Below are positions 8,667 to 17,930 of a DNA stretch of 50,790 nucleotides, in pieces (position 1 is the stretch's first letter; the number at the start of each line of letters is the position of its first letter). The position numbers and the translations under genes were made by a program. The notes below the pieces were generated by a model that saw only the letters and a program-made list of their open reading frames with translations, was not told the origin of the DNA and did no database searches. The stretch is from RUG191 sp045642225 (lineage in GTDB: Bacteria; Bacillota; Clostridia; Lachnospirales; Lachnospiraceae): positions 1 through 50,790 of the forward strand of contig JAZUIN010000033.1 in the NCBI GenBank assembly GCA_045642225.1, written 5' to 3'.

Positions 8667-9860
8667 TTAACCTTTATTATTCAAACCACATATTTTGTCA
8701 ACAGAATTTATAATCTCAATTATTTCAGGGACATAGTAATGATGGTCTGCCATTAGCTTATCAATTTCATCACGTTCTGATTTAACTATTCTAGTATTTT
8801 CTTCCATCCTGTCTCTAATCTTAGAACGTCTAGTCACTAGTTTGTGTCTGATTTCAATTAGCTCAGATCTATCAACCAAAGCGCTAGTTTGAATCAACCA
8901 TATTTTCTCATCATACAAATTAACGGACTTAAGTAATCTCATCAAACGACCTGTGAAATACTCAAAGTCATCGCTGTTCTTCTCAAATCTTTGTTTTTCT
9001 TTGACAGCTTCTAAGTACTGCTCCCATATATAAAGCAGCATCATTCCATTTTCTACTTCATATTTATCCTTGACATAGTCAACAGCCTTAGTCACGTTTA
9101 CATATTTCATCCTAACCATGTTAAGAAGTGAAATGGTGTTGTTCAAACGTTTCTTATATTTCTTTTGTTCCGAACTAAGATTTGTCATAAACAAGAAGAG
9201 CGCTGTAGCTGCTATACCACATAGTGCAATGAAAACTATTCTAAATAAGCTTCCACCACCTTTAGCGAACTGTTCAATAGCAAACGACAAAATAATAGCT
9301 GAAACGAAAACAACTCCAACAAGAATTGTTATAATCAAAAACCTTCTTTGCTTAACCTCACAGTCGCCAATATCCATCTCTAACTCAGTCTTTTGCGCTT
9401 CAAGGTCTTGCATTTCTTTTTTGATTTTCGCTTGATACTTCTCGTTATCCATCATTCTCTTGATGGTTGAAGGCATATCCTCTTCTTCTTGCTCCATCAT
9501 AACGAATTGCTCGTCTGTAATACGCTGTGCAGACTCTAAATACGCATTTTTTGCACGCTCAGTTTCTAGAATATTTGCAGCCGCAGATCTAACCTCATTT
9601 GCTTTATCCTTGGGCAAATTATCAATGATTTGTATATCATCTAAATACTTCGTAACATTCTTATATTCCTTTGATTCTTTCTTAATTTCCTTAGTTGTAG
9701 CAATGATTTGTTCACAAGAATCTAAGATATAATGTTCAAGCTTCTTAGGATCATCCCAATTATCAATATCCTGTAATTCTTTTGTAACCTTTTCAAATGC
9801 GAAATCTAATTCTTGTTCTTTTTTACTTTTTCGCTTAAATATTTTATCAAAAATACTCAT
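8667..9860 (-). CDS. Coiled-coil protein with two membrane segments, unknown function
   Basis: I do not recognise a named family in this 397-aa protein. Residues 1-165 are highly charged and helical. Two hydrophobic stretches follow, FLIITILVGVVFVSAIILSF (about 174-193) and LFRIVFIALCGIAATALFLF (about 206-225), and a second long charged helical region runs to the C-terminus. This is an inner-membrane hairpin with both coiled-coil arms probably in the cytoplasm. AAGGAAG precedes the ATG. It is the fourth gene of the block with the DUF5717-like, Hsp70-like and TPR genes, 9 bp after the TPR gene, so it may tether that group to the membrane (inference). Confidence 0.75.
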   Translation of the reverse strand: MSIFDKIFKRKSKKEQELDFAFEKVTKELQDIDNWDDPKKLEHYILDSCEQIIATTKEIKKESKEYKNVTKYLDDIQIIDNLPKDKANEVRSAAANILETERAKNAYLESAQRITDEQFVMMEQEEEDMPSTIKRMMDNEKYQAKIKKEMQDLEAQKTELEMDIGDCEVKQRRFLIITILVGVVFVSAIILSFAIEQFAKGGGSLFRIVFIALCGIAATALFLFMTNLSSEQKKYKKRLNNTISLLNMVRMKYVNVTKAVDYVKDKYEVENGMMLLYIWEQYLEAVKEKQRFEKNSDDFEYFTGRLMRLLKSVNLYDEKIWLIQTSALVDRSELIEIRHKLVTRRSKIRDRMEENTRIVKSERDEIDKLMADHHYYVPEIIEIINSVDKICGLNNKG

Positions 9861-9869
9861 ATATCTTCC

Positions 9870-10703
9870 TTAAATATTACAAATCTCGTTATATTCCTCT
9901 TTCCATCTATTAATGATGGCTGCTAATTGGTTCTGATACGAACTTTCTTCGAAGAAATCAGATTTCATTCTACTTATTCTATCTGCAAATTTCATAACGT
10001 CAGCGCTAGTGCTTGTATCCGTTACAAACTTTTTAATCTTATCTACTAAGTCCTCTGGAACGAAATATTTCTCTACCTGTATATTAAAGCCTTCTTCATC
10101 CTTCTTACACCTGTAAGTACAAAGCATAGCTTCAAGTGAAATCTTTTTCCTGTTAAGCTGATATGCATATTCAAAGCATACAGCAGCTTCATCAAAAAAG
10201 AAAAGTCTCGCATAGCACACTCCTAGGTTATGCCAAATATCTCCAGCAAACTCTTTAGGCAACTCGTTCTTCTTCTTGTTGTCTAATATATTTTCATACT
10301 CATATATTGCGTCAATAATTTTGTCCTTGTCTAACAATCTATCTGCTCGTATCTTAGCACATTCTTCTGGAGATTTATTTTCAAATGTTGATATTGTTTC
10401 TAAAATATCGTTAATTTCTTCACTAGTTAAATAATCACAGAAATTGAGCAACTTGCCTATAAATACATGCAATGCCTTACCTTCTTCAAGACACTGTAAT
10501 AACTCAGCCTCTTCTTCTGTCATTCCTAGTTCTCTACCTAGCCAATTGCATAATTCAACACTGGCAAATTCTGTGCTCACAAGGTACACATTATGGGCAA
10601 TGTAATAACTCAACTCCTCTAATGAATACACATTTAAAGAAGCGTCATCAATAAAATATGGAGTTGCTGCTATAGGCCTTCTACATAATATTAATTGTCC
10701 CAT
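9870..10703 (-). CDS. TPR-containing protein of unknown function
   Basis: The 277-aa product starts MGQLILCRRPIAATPYFID. A helical core contains a recognisable tetratricopeptide unit, IWHNLGVCYARLFFFDEAAVCFEYAYQLN (split here as IWHNLGVCYARLFF and DEAAVCFEYAYQLN), near residues 150-180. This implies a protein-protein adaptor. There is no signal peptide or membrane segment, so it should be cytoplasmic. AGAGGATC precedes the ATG. It lies 39 bp after the Hsp70-like gene and 9 bp before the coiled-coil membrane gene, and so belongs to the same unit. Confidence 0.7.
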   Translation of the reverse strand: MGQLILCRRPIAATPYFIDDASLNVYSLEELSYYIAHNVYLVSTEFASVELCNWLGRELGMTEEEAELLQCLEEGKALHVFIGKLLNFCDYLTSEEINDILETISTFENKSPEECAKIRADRLLDKDKIIDAIYEYENILDNKKKNELPKEFAGDIWHNLGVCYARLFFFDEAAVCFEYAYQLNRKKISLEAMLCTYRCKKDEEGFNIQVEKYFVPEDLVDKIKKFVTDTSTSADVMKFADRISRMKSDFFEESSYQNQLAAIINRWKEEYNEICNI

Positions 10704-10742
10704 TTTGATCCTCTAAAACACAATAAATCCTTTTAAATCTAA

Positions 10743-11981
10743 CTAATCTATACTAATAACATGTTCCCAAGTTTTGCCTGATGAAGGAATAATTTCTCCA
10801 AAACCTAGGTCAGTAATCTTCACTCTAACTTCTCTATCAGAAGTTGGTTTGGCTGTGATACGAAGTCTAGTAGTCTTGTCTTCTCTAGCCGGCATATCTG
10901 TCAATTCTAGAATTTCTACCTTCGCTTCTCTACTCTCAGGTCTTTGAATCCATACCTCTAATTCACTAGTACCATCCAGTATAACCTCACATTCTCCAAC
11001 CACTTCATACCAGCTTTCGCCAGCATCAATCAATGTATAATAATCCATCAAATTATTATCTATAACCTTAAGACTTAAGTTCATCTTAAGTTCATTATCG
11101 CCAATGTAAAGGAATGGCCAGTCTTTCTTGCCATCCTTGATAACACCCGCGTAACAAGCACCTCTCGAATATAGATTTCTACCTGCAAAGACCTTTCTAT
11201 TACGACACAATCTCTGAAGCGAAACCTTCATCCAATCCTTACTAAAGCCTTCTCCTAGTAAATATACAGCAGAAACTATTCTTCCAGCTAAAACCTTCTC
11301 AACTATCGCATCAAAAGCAACATCTTGATTCTCATTTACAAATGTATCAATTCCTTCCTGCAAAGAAATAAGCTGAGGTGTCGTTCTTAAATTTCTACTC
11401 AAAACACAATGCTTAATATCGCTAGAAGTATAATCAAAAACAACCACATCATGCAAAAATATTTCAGGCTTCTGATTAAGCGCATAATAATAAAATGCTT
11501 CTTTGAAATCAATAACCATCATTTTTTCTCTAGAAAATTCAAGCTGTGCGGCAACATACTCAAAGGTTTCTACAACTTGCATATTGATTTTATCAACAGT
11601 AATGATAAGCTTAGCCAAAGGTGCATTAGCATAGAAATGTCCAGGCATTGTAAGAAGCTTCTTAATATAAGTTACTAACAAATCTCTTGCTTTAAGCTTC
11701 TCTGTTTCAATATACATTTCCTCATCGCGATAAGCATTTTCTAGTAAATCTTCAACCTCAATAGCTTGATTAAGCTTAATCTCTTGAAGTGCTTCTCTAC
11801 CAAAGAACCACTGACCTACGCCTCTTTTCTTAGCTAGAACTGTAGGAATTTCGTAATTCTCTGAACCCATAACAGTACTTATCGTCTCAGGATTATCCAT
11901 ATTCAATTGATAAAAACTAACACAGGAACTTTTCTTGGTAATCTCTATACCAAAGTAAATTCCACGATCTGTATTTTGCAT
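10743..11981 (-). CDS. DUF5716-like, Hsp70/actin-fold protein with degenerate nucleotide site
   Basis: The 412-aa protein matches what I recall as DUF5716. The N-terminal segment GIEITKKSSCVSF (residues 11-23) aligns without gaps to the Hsp70 phosphate-1 segment GIDLGTTNSCVAV, but the Asp is Glu and the GTT loop is TKK. VFDYTSSDIKHCVL (about 178-191) sits where Hsp70 has the phosphate-2 DLGGGTFD. AVYLLGEGFSKDW (about 236-248) and SRGACYAG (about 271-278) resemble the adenosine-binding region and the GAA motif. The C-terminal 120 residues look like a beta domain in the place of a substrate-binding domain. I infer an Hsp70 fold with altered or lost ATPase. It begins 2 bp after the DUF5717-like stop, suggesting coupling and a complex. 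Confidence 0.7.
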   Translation of the reverse strand: MQNTDRGIYFGIEITKKSSCVSFYQLNMDNPETISTVMGSENYEIPTVLAKKRGVGQWFFGREALQEIKLNQAIEVEDLLENAYRDEEMYIETEKLKARDLLVTYIKKLLTMPGHFYANAPLAKLIITVDKINMQVVETFEYVAAQLEFSREKMMVIDFKEAFYYYALNQKPEIFLHDVVVFDYTSSDIKHCVLSRNLRTTPQLISLQEGIDTFVNENQDVAFDAIVEKVLAGRIVSAVYLLGEGFSKDWMKVSLQRLCRNRKVFAGRNLYSRGACYAGVIKDGKKDWPFLYIGDNELKMNLSLKVIDNNLMDYYTLIDAGESWYEVVGECEVILDGTSELEVWIQRPESREAKVEILELTDMPAREDKTTRLRITAKPTSDREVRVKITDLGFGEIIPSSGKTWEHVISID

Positions 11982-11983
11982 TT

Positions 11984-14900
11984 TTATATCCTTGAAAATA
12001 TTTGTTTCGTTACATAATCAAGACCTTGATAGGCCTTAATCTCACTTATTAACTCCTTCTCATCGTAGTAAACAAGTGAAGACTGCATTTTGTTAATCAA
12101 ATCATATCTAGAATTACATTCGTTAACTATATCATTGTATACTAAGGTGTCTTTCGTAAGTACATTTTCATTGTCTTCTTCCTTGTACACCTCATAAGGT
12201 ATAGAATCTCCAAAGAAAATCACGAATTGTTTGACGTAAATTCCGTCGTACATTTCAACCATTTCTTCCTTAACGACTTCACCATTATTCTTCTTGTATA
12301 CAATAACAATGTGCTCTCCTGGCAAAGCGTGGTACTCAACAAACGCCTTATCATACAAATGATATTTGACGATAAAGTCTCTATTCATCTTCTTATAGAA
12401 AGAGAAATATACATTTCTCACAACATATTCTCTAACAAGAGAATCTAATACTTGAAGCTCATCATCTTGCAATTCTTTAAATAAGCATAAGCTCTTCATA
12501 AGCGCCATCTTGCAAGCATCATTTTGCTTGTCACTTCTATTGTACTGCTTTGCAATAACGGACTTACAATATATGTCTAAATCTTTGCTCTTATCTAGCA
12601 TATACTCATTTGCAAAATACGAAATAACAGCTTCAACTAGCATACGATTATATTCACCCGTCATATATGAAATGAGAATCTTAGTCGCCTCATCAAATAT
12701 CTCTTCAGAGTAAAACATTTGAACGAGAATTCTATCTTCAAGCTTTGTCGTCTTAAGCTCATAGCTTCTAGCAATATGCCATAGCTTAATCATAGTTTCT
12801 GTTGGACCAACAAATCCTTTGTTCAAGAAATCACAAACCTCTTTGGTTAGTTTCGTCTTACCAATCAAGCCTCCTGCAAGCGACATAAAGAAATCATCAT
12901 CTATTTCTTCAAAATCCTCTGCAATCATATATTCTACTAGCTTTGCTATATGCTTTTGCTCTACAAAGCAACCATTATACTGCGTAATCAAATAATATGC
13001 TCTGTCATATGTTCCGTTACTAATAAACAACGAAATGACATACGACAATGTCTTTGCATCTAATTTGTTGTAATCAACCTCTTCGTAGAGGTGGCGCTCA
13101 ATCATATCCTCTCTTCCATGCTTTTGCAAGAAATATATAACCAAAGGATACAATTGACATTTGTATTCCTTAGAAATCTGCTGAGAGGAGATAAATGTCT
13201 CAACACAATTTATATCTTCTATCGTAAGCGCTTCATCATCTCTACCTGACAAGATACGCTCTAAAGAACTATTCTTAAGTTCATCAAAATATCTCAAAAC
13301 GTATGGCATTGCATGTGGCGATAACAATTTGAGATTATCAAAATACTTCTTACCATCTAGCAAGAATTCACACATATAATCCTCAGATGAAGAATATACA
13401 TTTCCCATATTATCCTCTAAGAAAATCTTATAATTCTTAGAATAAATAGGTGCATATGCCACTCTATCATTAACTGGAACAATTATAGGATTCTCTAGTT
13501 GCTCCTCAACAATTGATATTCTCACAATATTCTTTCTTGCAACAGAAATTCTTGCTGTAAGAAGAAGTGGCGCAATATGATTTGCAATGTCGTCATTTAT
13601 TATTCCGTTATCCAACAAATCCTGATAAATCACTGCTAATGCATCATCAATATGACCTTGTCTCATCTGCTCAATCGCAAATAGTTCCATCGTCTGCAAA
13701 TATTGTTGATAAAGGCTTGGATAATCCTTCTTATGCATTACAACATTGCTATATACAATAGCTTTCTTATCATAGGAAATGTTACTTTGATATTTGAAAT
13801 ACATAAGTAGAATCTGAGGAAGAGAAACTAGCTGCTCGCTACCTAAGCTTAATAAGTAAGCTTCATACACACCACTTATGCGCATCTCTTTATAAATGCA
13901 AAGCTCATACCATTTCAAATATTTCTTACCATATTTGTTGAACTTCATAAGGTAATTAACTATTGTCTGACACAATTCTGTTGTCGGAGCAATCTGATAC
14001 ATTGCTTCAGCAATTTTAAATACAGTCTCATTGTATGACTCATACATAGAAAGTAATGTTACAAATTGGGTACACATATCTTCTGTAAAGCCATTATGCC
14101 TTCTTGCCCAATCCAAAATGTGTAATGTAGTATCAGACAAATCCGTTATCAAATATGGATCTTGTCTAAATAATGCATACGCCTCAACATATAAATATGG
14201 CGTATTATAACCTGTATTTAGCCATTGATATATTGCTTTGAGCTTACGGCTTTGGTTATTGCAGTATTCTTCACGCAAAAATAACAAAAACCAAAATATT
14301 CTAACATCCTCAGGATGTTCATGAAAAATAACCTCTATCTCATGGGTTAGTTTATCTACATAAGTTGGTTCTTGCTCAATCAATGTACATAAATACAACA
14401 AATAAGCCCATTTTACACTCTTCTTGTCATGAATATCTCTTTTGATATTTTGAATAATCCAAAGAGCTTCTTGACGCTGTTTGTTAGCAATGTAAGCATG
14501 AGCCTTCATAAGTTCATAAAATTGTATATCAAATTCGTACTTCTCTGTACGTTCTATATTGTTCTCTTCGTCATACTTCTCATCAACAATGAAAGAATCA
14601 ATTAATTCAATACTTCTCGCTGCCCAATCCCCAGTGACCATTCTACCTAGGCGATATGCTTCATAATTAATAAGAAATTCTAATCTTCTATGCTTTCTAT
14701 CACGATAAGTATAGTCTAAATACACATCATCTCCTAAGAGAGTTGCTGTAATAATAACTTCCTCGTGTTGATTATTAGTCTCAAAAGAAATACATGCTTT
14801 ATTTATACCTCTGTGCAAATGATTTTTGTGCACATAGTAGTTAAATTTGAGAGTCGAACCTAGAAAATAATCTGAGTTGATATGTTCTTTCTCAACTGTA

Positions 14901-15601
14901 ACAAAATCAGCATCAGATTTAACATCAATTTCTAAGTTACCCCAATTGCTTTTCTTAATTTCTAGTTCTTCCTTCTGGTTTTCATTAACATTTTCAAAAA
15001 CAGCCTTATTCGTATTTAATGAAAATGTAATTCTCTCCTTAAGTCCAGCAGAAACCAAGAATTCTTCTAAATTATTAAGGCTAGGTACATTTCGTCTGTA
15101 ACCTCTATACAAAAGCTTCATATTGATATCTTCATTTACAATTATTTCTTCAAACAATTCAGAATGAAATATCTTATTCGCTTCTACAAAATTCTCTCTC
15201 GCTAATCTAACAAAATCCTTAAGATTAGTAAGCTCTCCTATAGAAGACTTCACTTTTTTGCGTACAAATGTTATAGAAAAAGGAAGCTTTGTAGTTGCAG
15301 CATTCGCCACAACTACAAATTCACCTTCTAATTTGTCATCTGGTAAAAAACCACAATTCTTAAGCGCATATTTAATTGTATTGTTCACTCCATCGAATTG
15401 AACATCTTGTGGTATTACATAAGGATTCGTCGAATATACAACTCCTCTAATTGAGCCTCCATCACTAGAGCTAATTTGGAAGGATTTCTCGAACTTCTCC
15501 CCTAAAATGTAAACCTCTTCAATTCTGTCCGATGAGCAAACTATTGTAGTATCACGCAAGTCAAATTGCCCCTCTGACATGCGATAAATTTTCTTCCTCA
15601 A
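11984..15601 (-). CDS. DUF5717-like 1205-aa helical-repeat scaffold protein
   Basis: This is the second-largest gene here. The first 110 residues are beta-rich (an Ig-like or carbohydrate-binding-like fold by appearance), a second beta domain follows near 215-315, then about 700 residues of TPR/HEAT-like helices with regular Tyr and Leu spacing, and a final beta-rich domain. There is no signal peptide or membrane segment. It matches the family I recall as DUF5717, usually beside DUF5716; the name is from memory. The chosen start is a TTG at 15601 because AGGAG lies 6 bp upstream; an ATG at 15580 is the alternative. It follows NfnB by 40 bp and is followed by the Hsp70-like gene after 2 bp. 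Confidence 0.7.
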   Translation of the reverse strand: MRKKIYRMSEGQFDLRDTTIVCSSDRIEEVYILGEKFEKSFQISSSDGGSIRGVVYSTNPYVIPQDVQFDGVNNTIKYALKNCGFLPDDKLEGEFVVVANAATTKLPFSITFVRKKVKSSIGELTNLKDFVRLARENFVEANKIFHSELFEEIIVNEDINMKLLYRGYRRNVPSLNNLEEFLVSAGLKERITFSLNTNKAVFENVNENQKEELEIKKSNWGNLEIDVKSDADFVTVEKEHINSDYFLGSTLKFNYYVHKNHLHRGINKACISFETNNQHEEVIITATLLGDDVYLDYTYRDRKHRRLEFLINYEAYRLGRMVTGDWAARSIELIDSFIVDEKYDEENNIERTEKYEFDIQFYELMKAHAYIANKQRQEALWIIQNIKRDIHDKKSVKWAYLLYLCTLIEQEPTYVDKLTHEIEVIFHEHPEDVRIFWFLLFLREEYCNNQSRKLKAIYQWLNTGYNTPYLYVEAYALFRQDPYLITDLSDTTLHILDWARRHNGFTEDMCTQFVTLLSMYESYNETVFKIAEAMYQIAPTTELCQTIVNYLMKFNKYGKKYLKWYELCIYKEMRISGVYEAYLLSLGSEQLVSLPQILLMYFKYQSNISYDKKAIVYSNVVMHKKDYPSLYQQYLQTMELFAIEQMRQGHIDDALAVIYQDLLDNGIINDDIANHIAPLLLTARISVARKNIVRISIVEEQLENPIIVPVNDRVAYAPIYSKNYKIFLEDNMGNVYSSSEDYMCEFLLDGKKYFDNLKLLSPHAMPYVLRYFDELKNSSLERILSGRDDEALTIEDINCVETFISSQQISKEYKCQLYPLVIYFLQKHGREDMIERHLYEEVDYNKLDAKTLSYVISLFISNGTYDRAYYLITQYNGCFVEQKHIAKLVEYMIAEDFEEIDDDFFMSLAGGLIGKTKLTKEVCDFLNKGFVGPTETMIKLWHIARSYELKTTKLEDRILVQMFYSEEIFDEATKILISYMTGEYNRMLVEAVISYFANEYMLDKSKDLDIYCKSVIAKQYNRSDKQNDACKMALMKSLCLFKELQDDELQVLDSLVREYVVRNVYFSFYKKMNRDFIVKYHLYDKAFVEYHALPGEHIVIVYKKNNGEVVKEEMVEMYDGIYVKQFVIFFGDSIPYEVYKEEDNENVLTKDTLVYNDIVNECNSRYDLINKMQSSLVYYDEKELISEIKAYQGLDYVTKQIFSRI

Positions 15602-15641
15602 GATATGCTCCTAACCAAAGATAACATTTACATTTATCATA

Positions 15642-17027
15642 TTATTTATTGAAATATTCATCAATTGCCTTAGCTGCTGTCTTACCAGCACCCATAGCAA
15701 GAATTACAGTTGCTGCACCTGTTACAGCATCACCACCAGCGTATACACCGTCTTTGGATGTAGCGCCTTCTTCTGTTGCAATAATACAACCTCTCTTATT
15801 AACATCTAAACCTGCAGTTGTAGAAGAAATAAGTGGATTTGGTGATGTACCAAGAGACATGATAACTGTATCAGCATCAATCTCATATTCTGAACCTTCA
15901 ATTTCAACTGGACGTCTTCTTCCAGATTCATCAGGCTCACCAAGTTCCATCTTAATAATCTTAATACCGCTAACCCAACCTTCTTCATTTACAAGAATTT
16001 CTGTTGGATTCTGAAGTAAATCAAAGATTACTCCTTCTTCCTTAGCATGATGTACTTCTTCTACTCTGGCTGGAAGCTCTGCCTCAGAACGACGATAAAC
16101 AACGTGAACTTCAGCTCCCAAACGAAGTGCTGTACGTGCAGCGTCCATAGCAACATTTCCACCACCAACTACAACAACCTTCTTGCCTCTAGCGATAGGA
16201 GTTTGAGCACCATCCTTAAATGCCTTCATCAAGTTGTTACGTGTCAAGAATTCATTTGCTGAATAAACACCATTAGCTTGCTCACCAGGAATACCCATAA
16301 ATCTAGGAAGTCCTGCACCTGAACCAATAAATACAGCTTCAAAATTCTCTTCTTCAATTAACTCATCAATTGTAATTGATTTACCAACAATTACATTTCT
16401 CTCAATCTTAACACCTAGGCCTTCAACGTTAGCCACTTCTGCAGCTACAACCTTTTCCTTAGGCAAACGGAATTCTGGAATACCATAAACTAATACACCA
16501 CCTGCTTGATGAAGTGCTTCGAAAATAGTTACATCGTAACCTAGTTTAGCAAGGTCACCTGCACAAGTAAGACCTGCAGGACCTGAACCGATAACTGCTA
16601 CTTTGTGTCCGTTCTTATTAGGATTTTCTTCTGGAGCAATACCATTTTCTCTAGCCCAATCAGCTACAAATCTTTCTAGCTTACCAATTGAAACTGGATC
16701 ACCCTTAATACCACGAATACATTGTCCTTCGCATTGGCTTTCTTGTGGACAAACACGACCACATACAGCAGGAAGTGCACTTGATTCGCTAATTATTTCA
16801 TATGCTTTCTTGAAATTGCCTTCTTTAACCTGTTCAATAAATGCTGGAATGTTGATAGATACTGGACATCCTCCCATACATTTAGCATTCTTACAATTTA
16901 TACAACGGCTAGCTTCAGCCATTGCTTCTTCTTCTGTATATCCAAGACATACTTCTTCAAAATTAGTTGCTCTAACCTTAGGATCTTGTTCTGCAACTGG
17001 AATTCTCTCTAAAACATTAACTTCCAT
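15642..17027 (-). CDS. nfnB: NfnB-type large subunit of electron-bifurcating ferredoxin:NADP oxidoreductase (GltD/SudA-like)
   Basis: A 461-aa flavoprotein. Two N-terminal [4Fe-4S] motifs are visible, Cys 42, 45, 50, 54 and Cys 89, 93, 99, 103. Dinucleotide motifs follow at GSGPAG (147-152) and VVVVGGGNVAMDAA (about 287-300). The same architecture occurs in the glutamate synthase small subunit, but the adjacent NfnA-type partner and the absence of a GltB-like large subunit favour Nfn. Nfn couples NADH and reduced ferredoxin oxidation to NADP+ reduction (established for Clostridium kluyveri and Thermotoga enzymes). Its ATG overlaps the NfnA stop codon by one base, and its ribosome binding site GGAGGTGA lies in the last NfnA codons, so the pair is coupled. 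Confidence 0.88.
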   Translation of the reverse strand: MEVNVLERIPVAEQDPKVRATNFEEVCLGYTEEEAMAEASRCINCKNAKCMGGCPVSINIPAFIEQVKEGNFKKAYEIISESSALPAVCGRVCPQESQCEGQCIRGIKGDPVSIGKLERFVADWARENGIAPEENPNKNGHKVAVIGSGPAGLTCAGDLAKLGYDVTIFEALHQAGGVLVYGIPEFRLPKEKVVAAEVANVEGLGVKIERNVIVGKSITIDELIEEENFEAVFIGSGAGLPRFMGIPGEQANGVYSANEFLTRNNLMKAFKDGAQTPIARGKKVVVVGGGNVAMDAARTALRLGAEVHVVYRRSEAELPARVEEVHHAKEEGVIFDLLQNPTEILVNEEGWVSGIKIIKMELGEPDESGRRRPVEIEGSEYEIDADTVIMSLGTSPNPLISSTTAGLDVNKRGCIIATEEGATSKDGVYAGGDAVTGAATVILAMGAGKTAAKAIDEYFNK

Positions 17028-17917
17028 TATTTGTCACCTCCGCAATTTCCGCAGCCACCATGATGTGTATCGCCTTCTTGAATCTTAAGCATAGCTCTAC
17101 CTTCTGCTGTCTTGTATTGTGTTTGTCTTCTCATAGCTTGATCAAAATCAACCAAATGTCCATCAAATTCTGGACCATCAACACATGCAAATTTAACTTC
17201 ATCACCAACAACTAGACGACAAGCTCCGCACATACCTGTTCCATCAACCATAATAGGATTCATTGATACAACTGTAGGAATTCCTAATTCTTTGGTTAAT
17301 AGACATACAAATTTCATCATAATCATTGGACCGATTGCTACACAGTGATCAAATACTTCACCTTCATCAACTAAGGCTTGTAATTGGTTAGTTCCCATTC
17401 CGTGGAAACCAAATGTTCCATCATCTGTTGTAACGTGATTCTTAGATGTTACAGCATTCATCTCGTCAACATAGAATAATAAATCCTTAGTACGAGATCC
17501 CATAATTACAGTTGCATCTATTCCATGCTCGTGTAACCACTTAACCTGTGGATATACTGGAGCAGTACCAACACCACCTGCAATAAATACGATATTCTTC
17601 TTCTTAGTCTCTTCTAAATTCTCTTCTAGACAAAGCTCTGATGGTTCACCCAAAGGACCAACAAAATCCATAAACTCATCTCCAACTTCCATGTCTGCCA
17701 TAAGAGTTGTTGAAGCACCTACTGTTTGGAATACTATAGTAATAGTTCCAGCCTCTCTGTCATAGTCACATATTGTTAGAGGAATTCTCTCACCTTCCTC
17801 ATCGATTTTGACAATTATAAATTGTCCAGGTAAGCATGAATGTGCAACACGCTCCGCCTTTACATCCATTAGAAAAATCTTGTCTGCAAGCTTTTCTTTT
17901 CTAACAATTGGATACAT
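17027..17917 (-). CDS. nfnA: NfnA-type small subunit (FAD/NAD-binding, [2Fe-2S])
   Basis: A 296-aa protein of the sulfide dehydrogenase/dihydroorotate dehydrogenase electron-transfer type. An FAD domain with IPLTICDYD is followed by the NAD domain GGVGTAPVYPQ, and a C-terminal iron-sulfur site VDGTGMCGACR with FACVDG supplies one Asp and three Cys, the unusual [2Fe-2S] ligand set known for NfnA. It carries an extra C-terminal tail, HHGGCGNCGGDK, with two further Cys and two His. Its last codons double as the ribosome binding site of nfnB. AGGAGGTAG precedes the ATG. It follows the G3E GTPase fusion gene by 13 bp. Confidence 0.88.
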   Translation of the reverse strand: MYPIVRKEKLADKIFLMDVKAERVAHSCLPGQFIIVKIDEEGERIPLTICDYDREAGTITIVFQTVGASTTLMADMEVGDEFMDFVGPLGEPSELCLEENLEETKKKNIVFIAGGVGTAPVYPQVKWLHEHGIDATVIMGSRTKDLLFYVDEMNAVTSKNHVTTDDGTFGFHGMGTNQLQALVDEGEVFDHCVAIGPMIMMKFVCLLTKELGIPTVVSMNPIMVDGTGMCGACRLVVGDEVKFACVDGPEFDGHLVDFDQAMRRQTQYKTAEGRAMLKIQEGDTHHGGCGNCGGDK

Positions 17918-17930
17918 ACTTTTCTACCTC

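Noticed and set aside
15649..16014. 121-codon plus-strand frame opposite nfnB
   Set aside because: The minus strand encodes a complete, well-conserved NfnB across this stretch, and the plus frame lacks a ribosome binding site.
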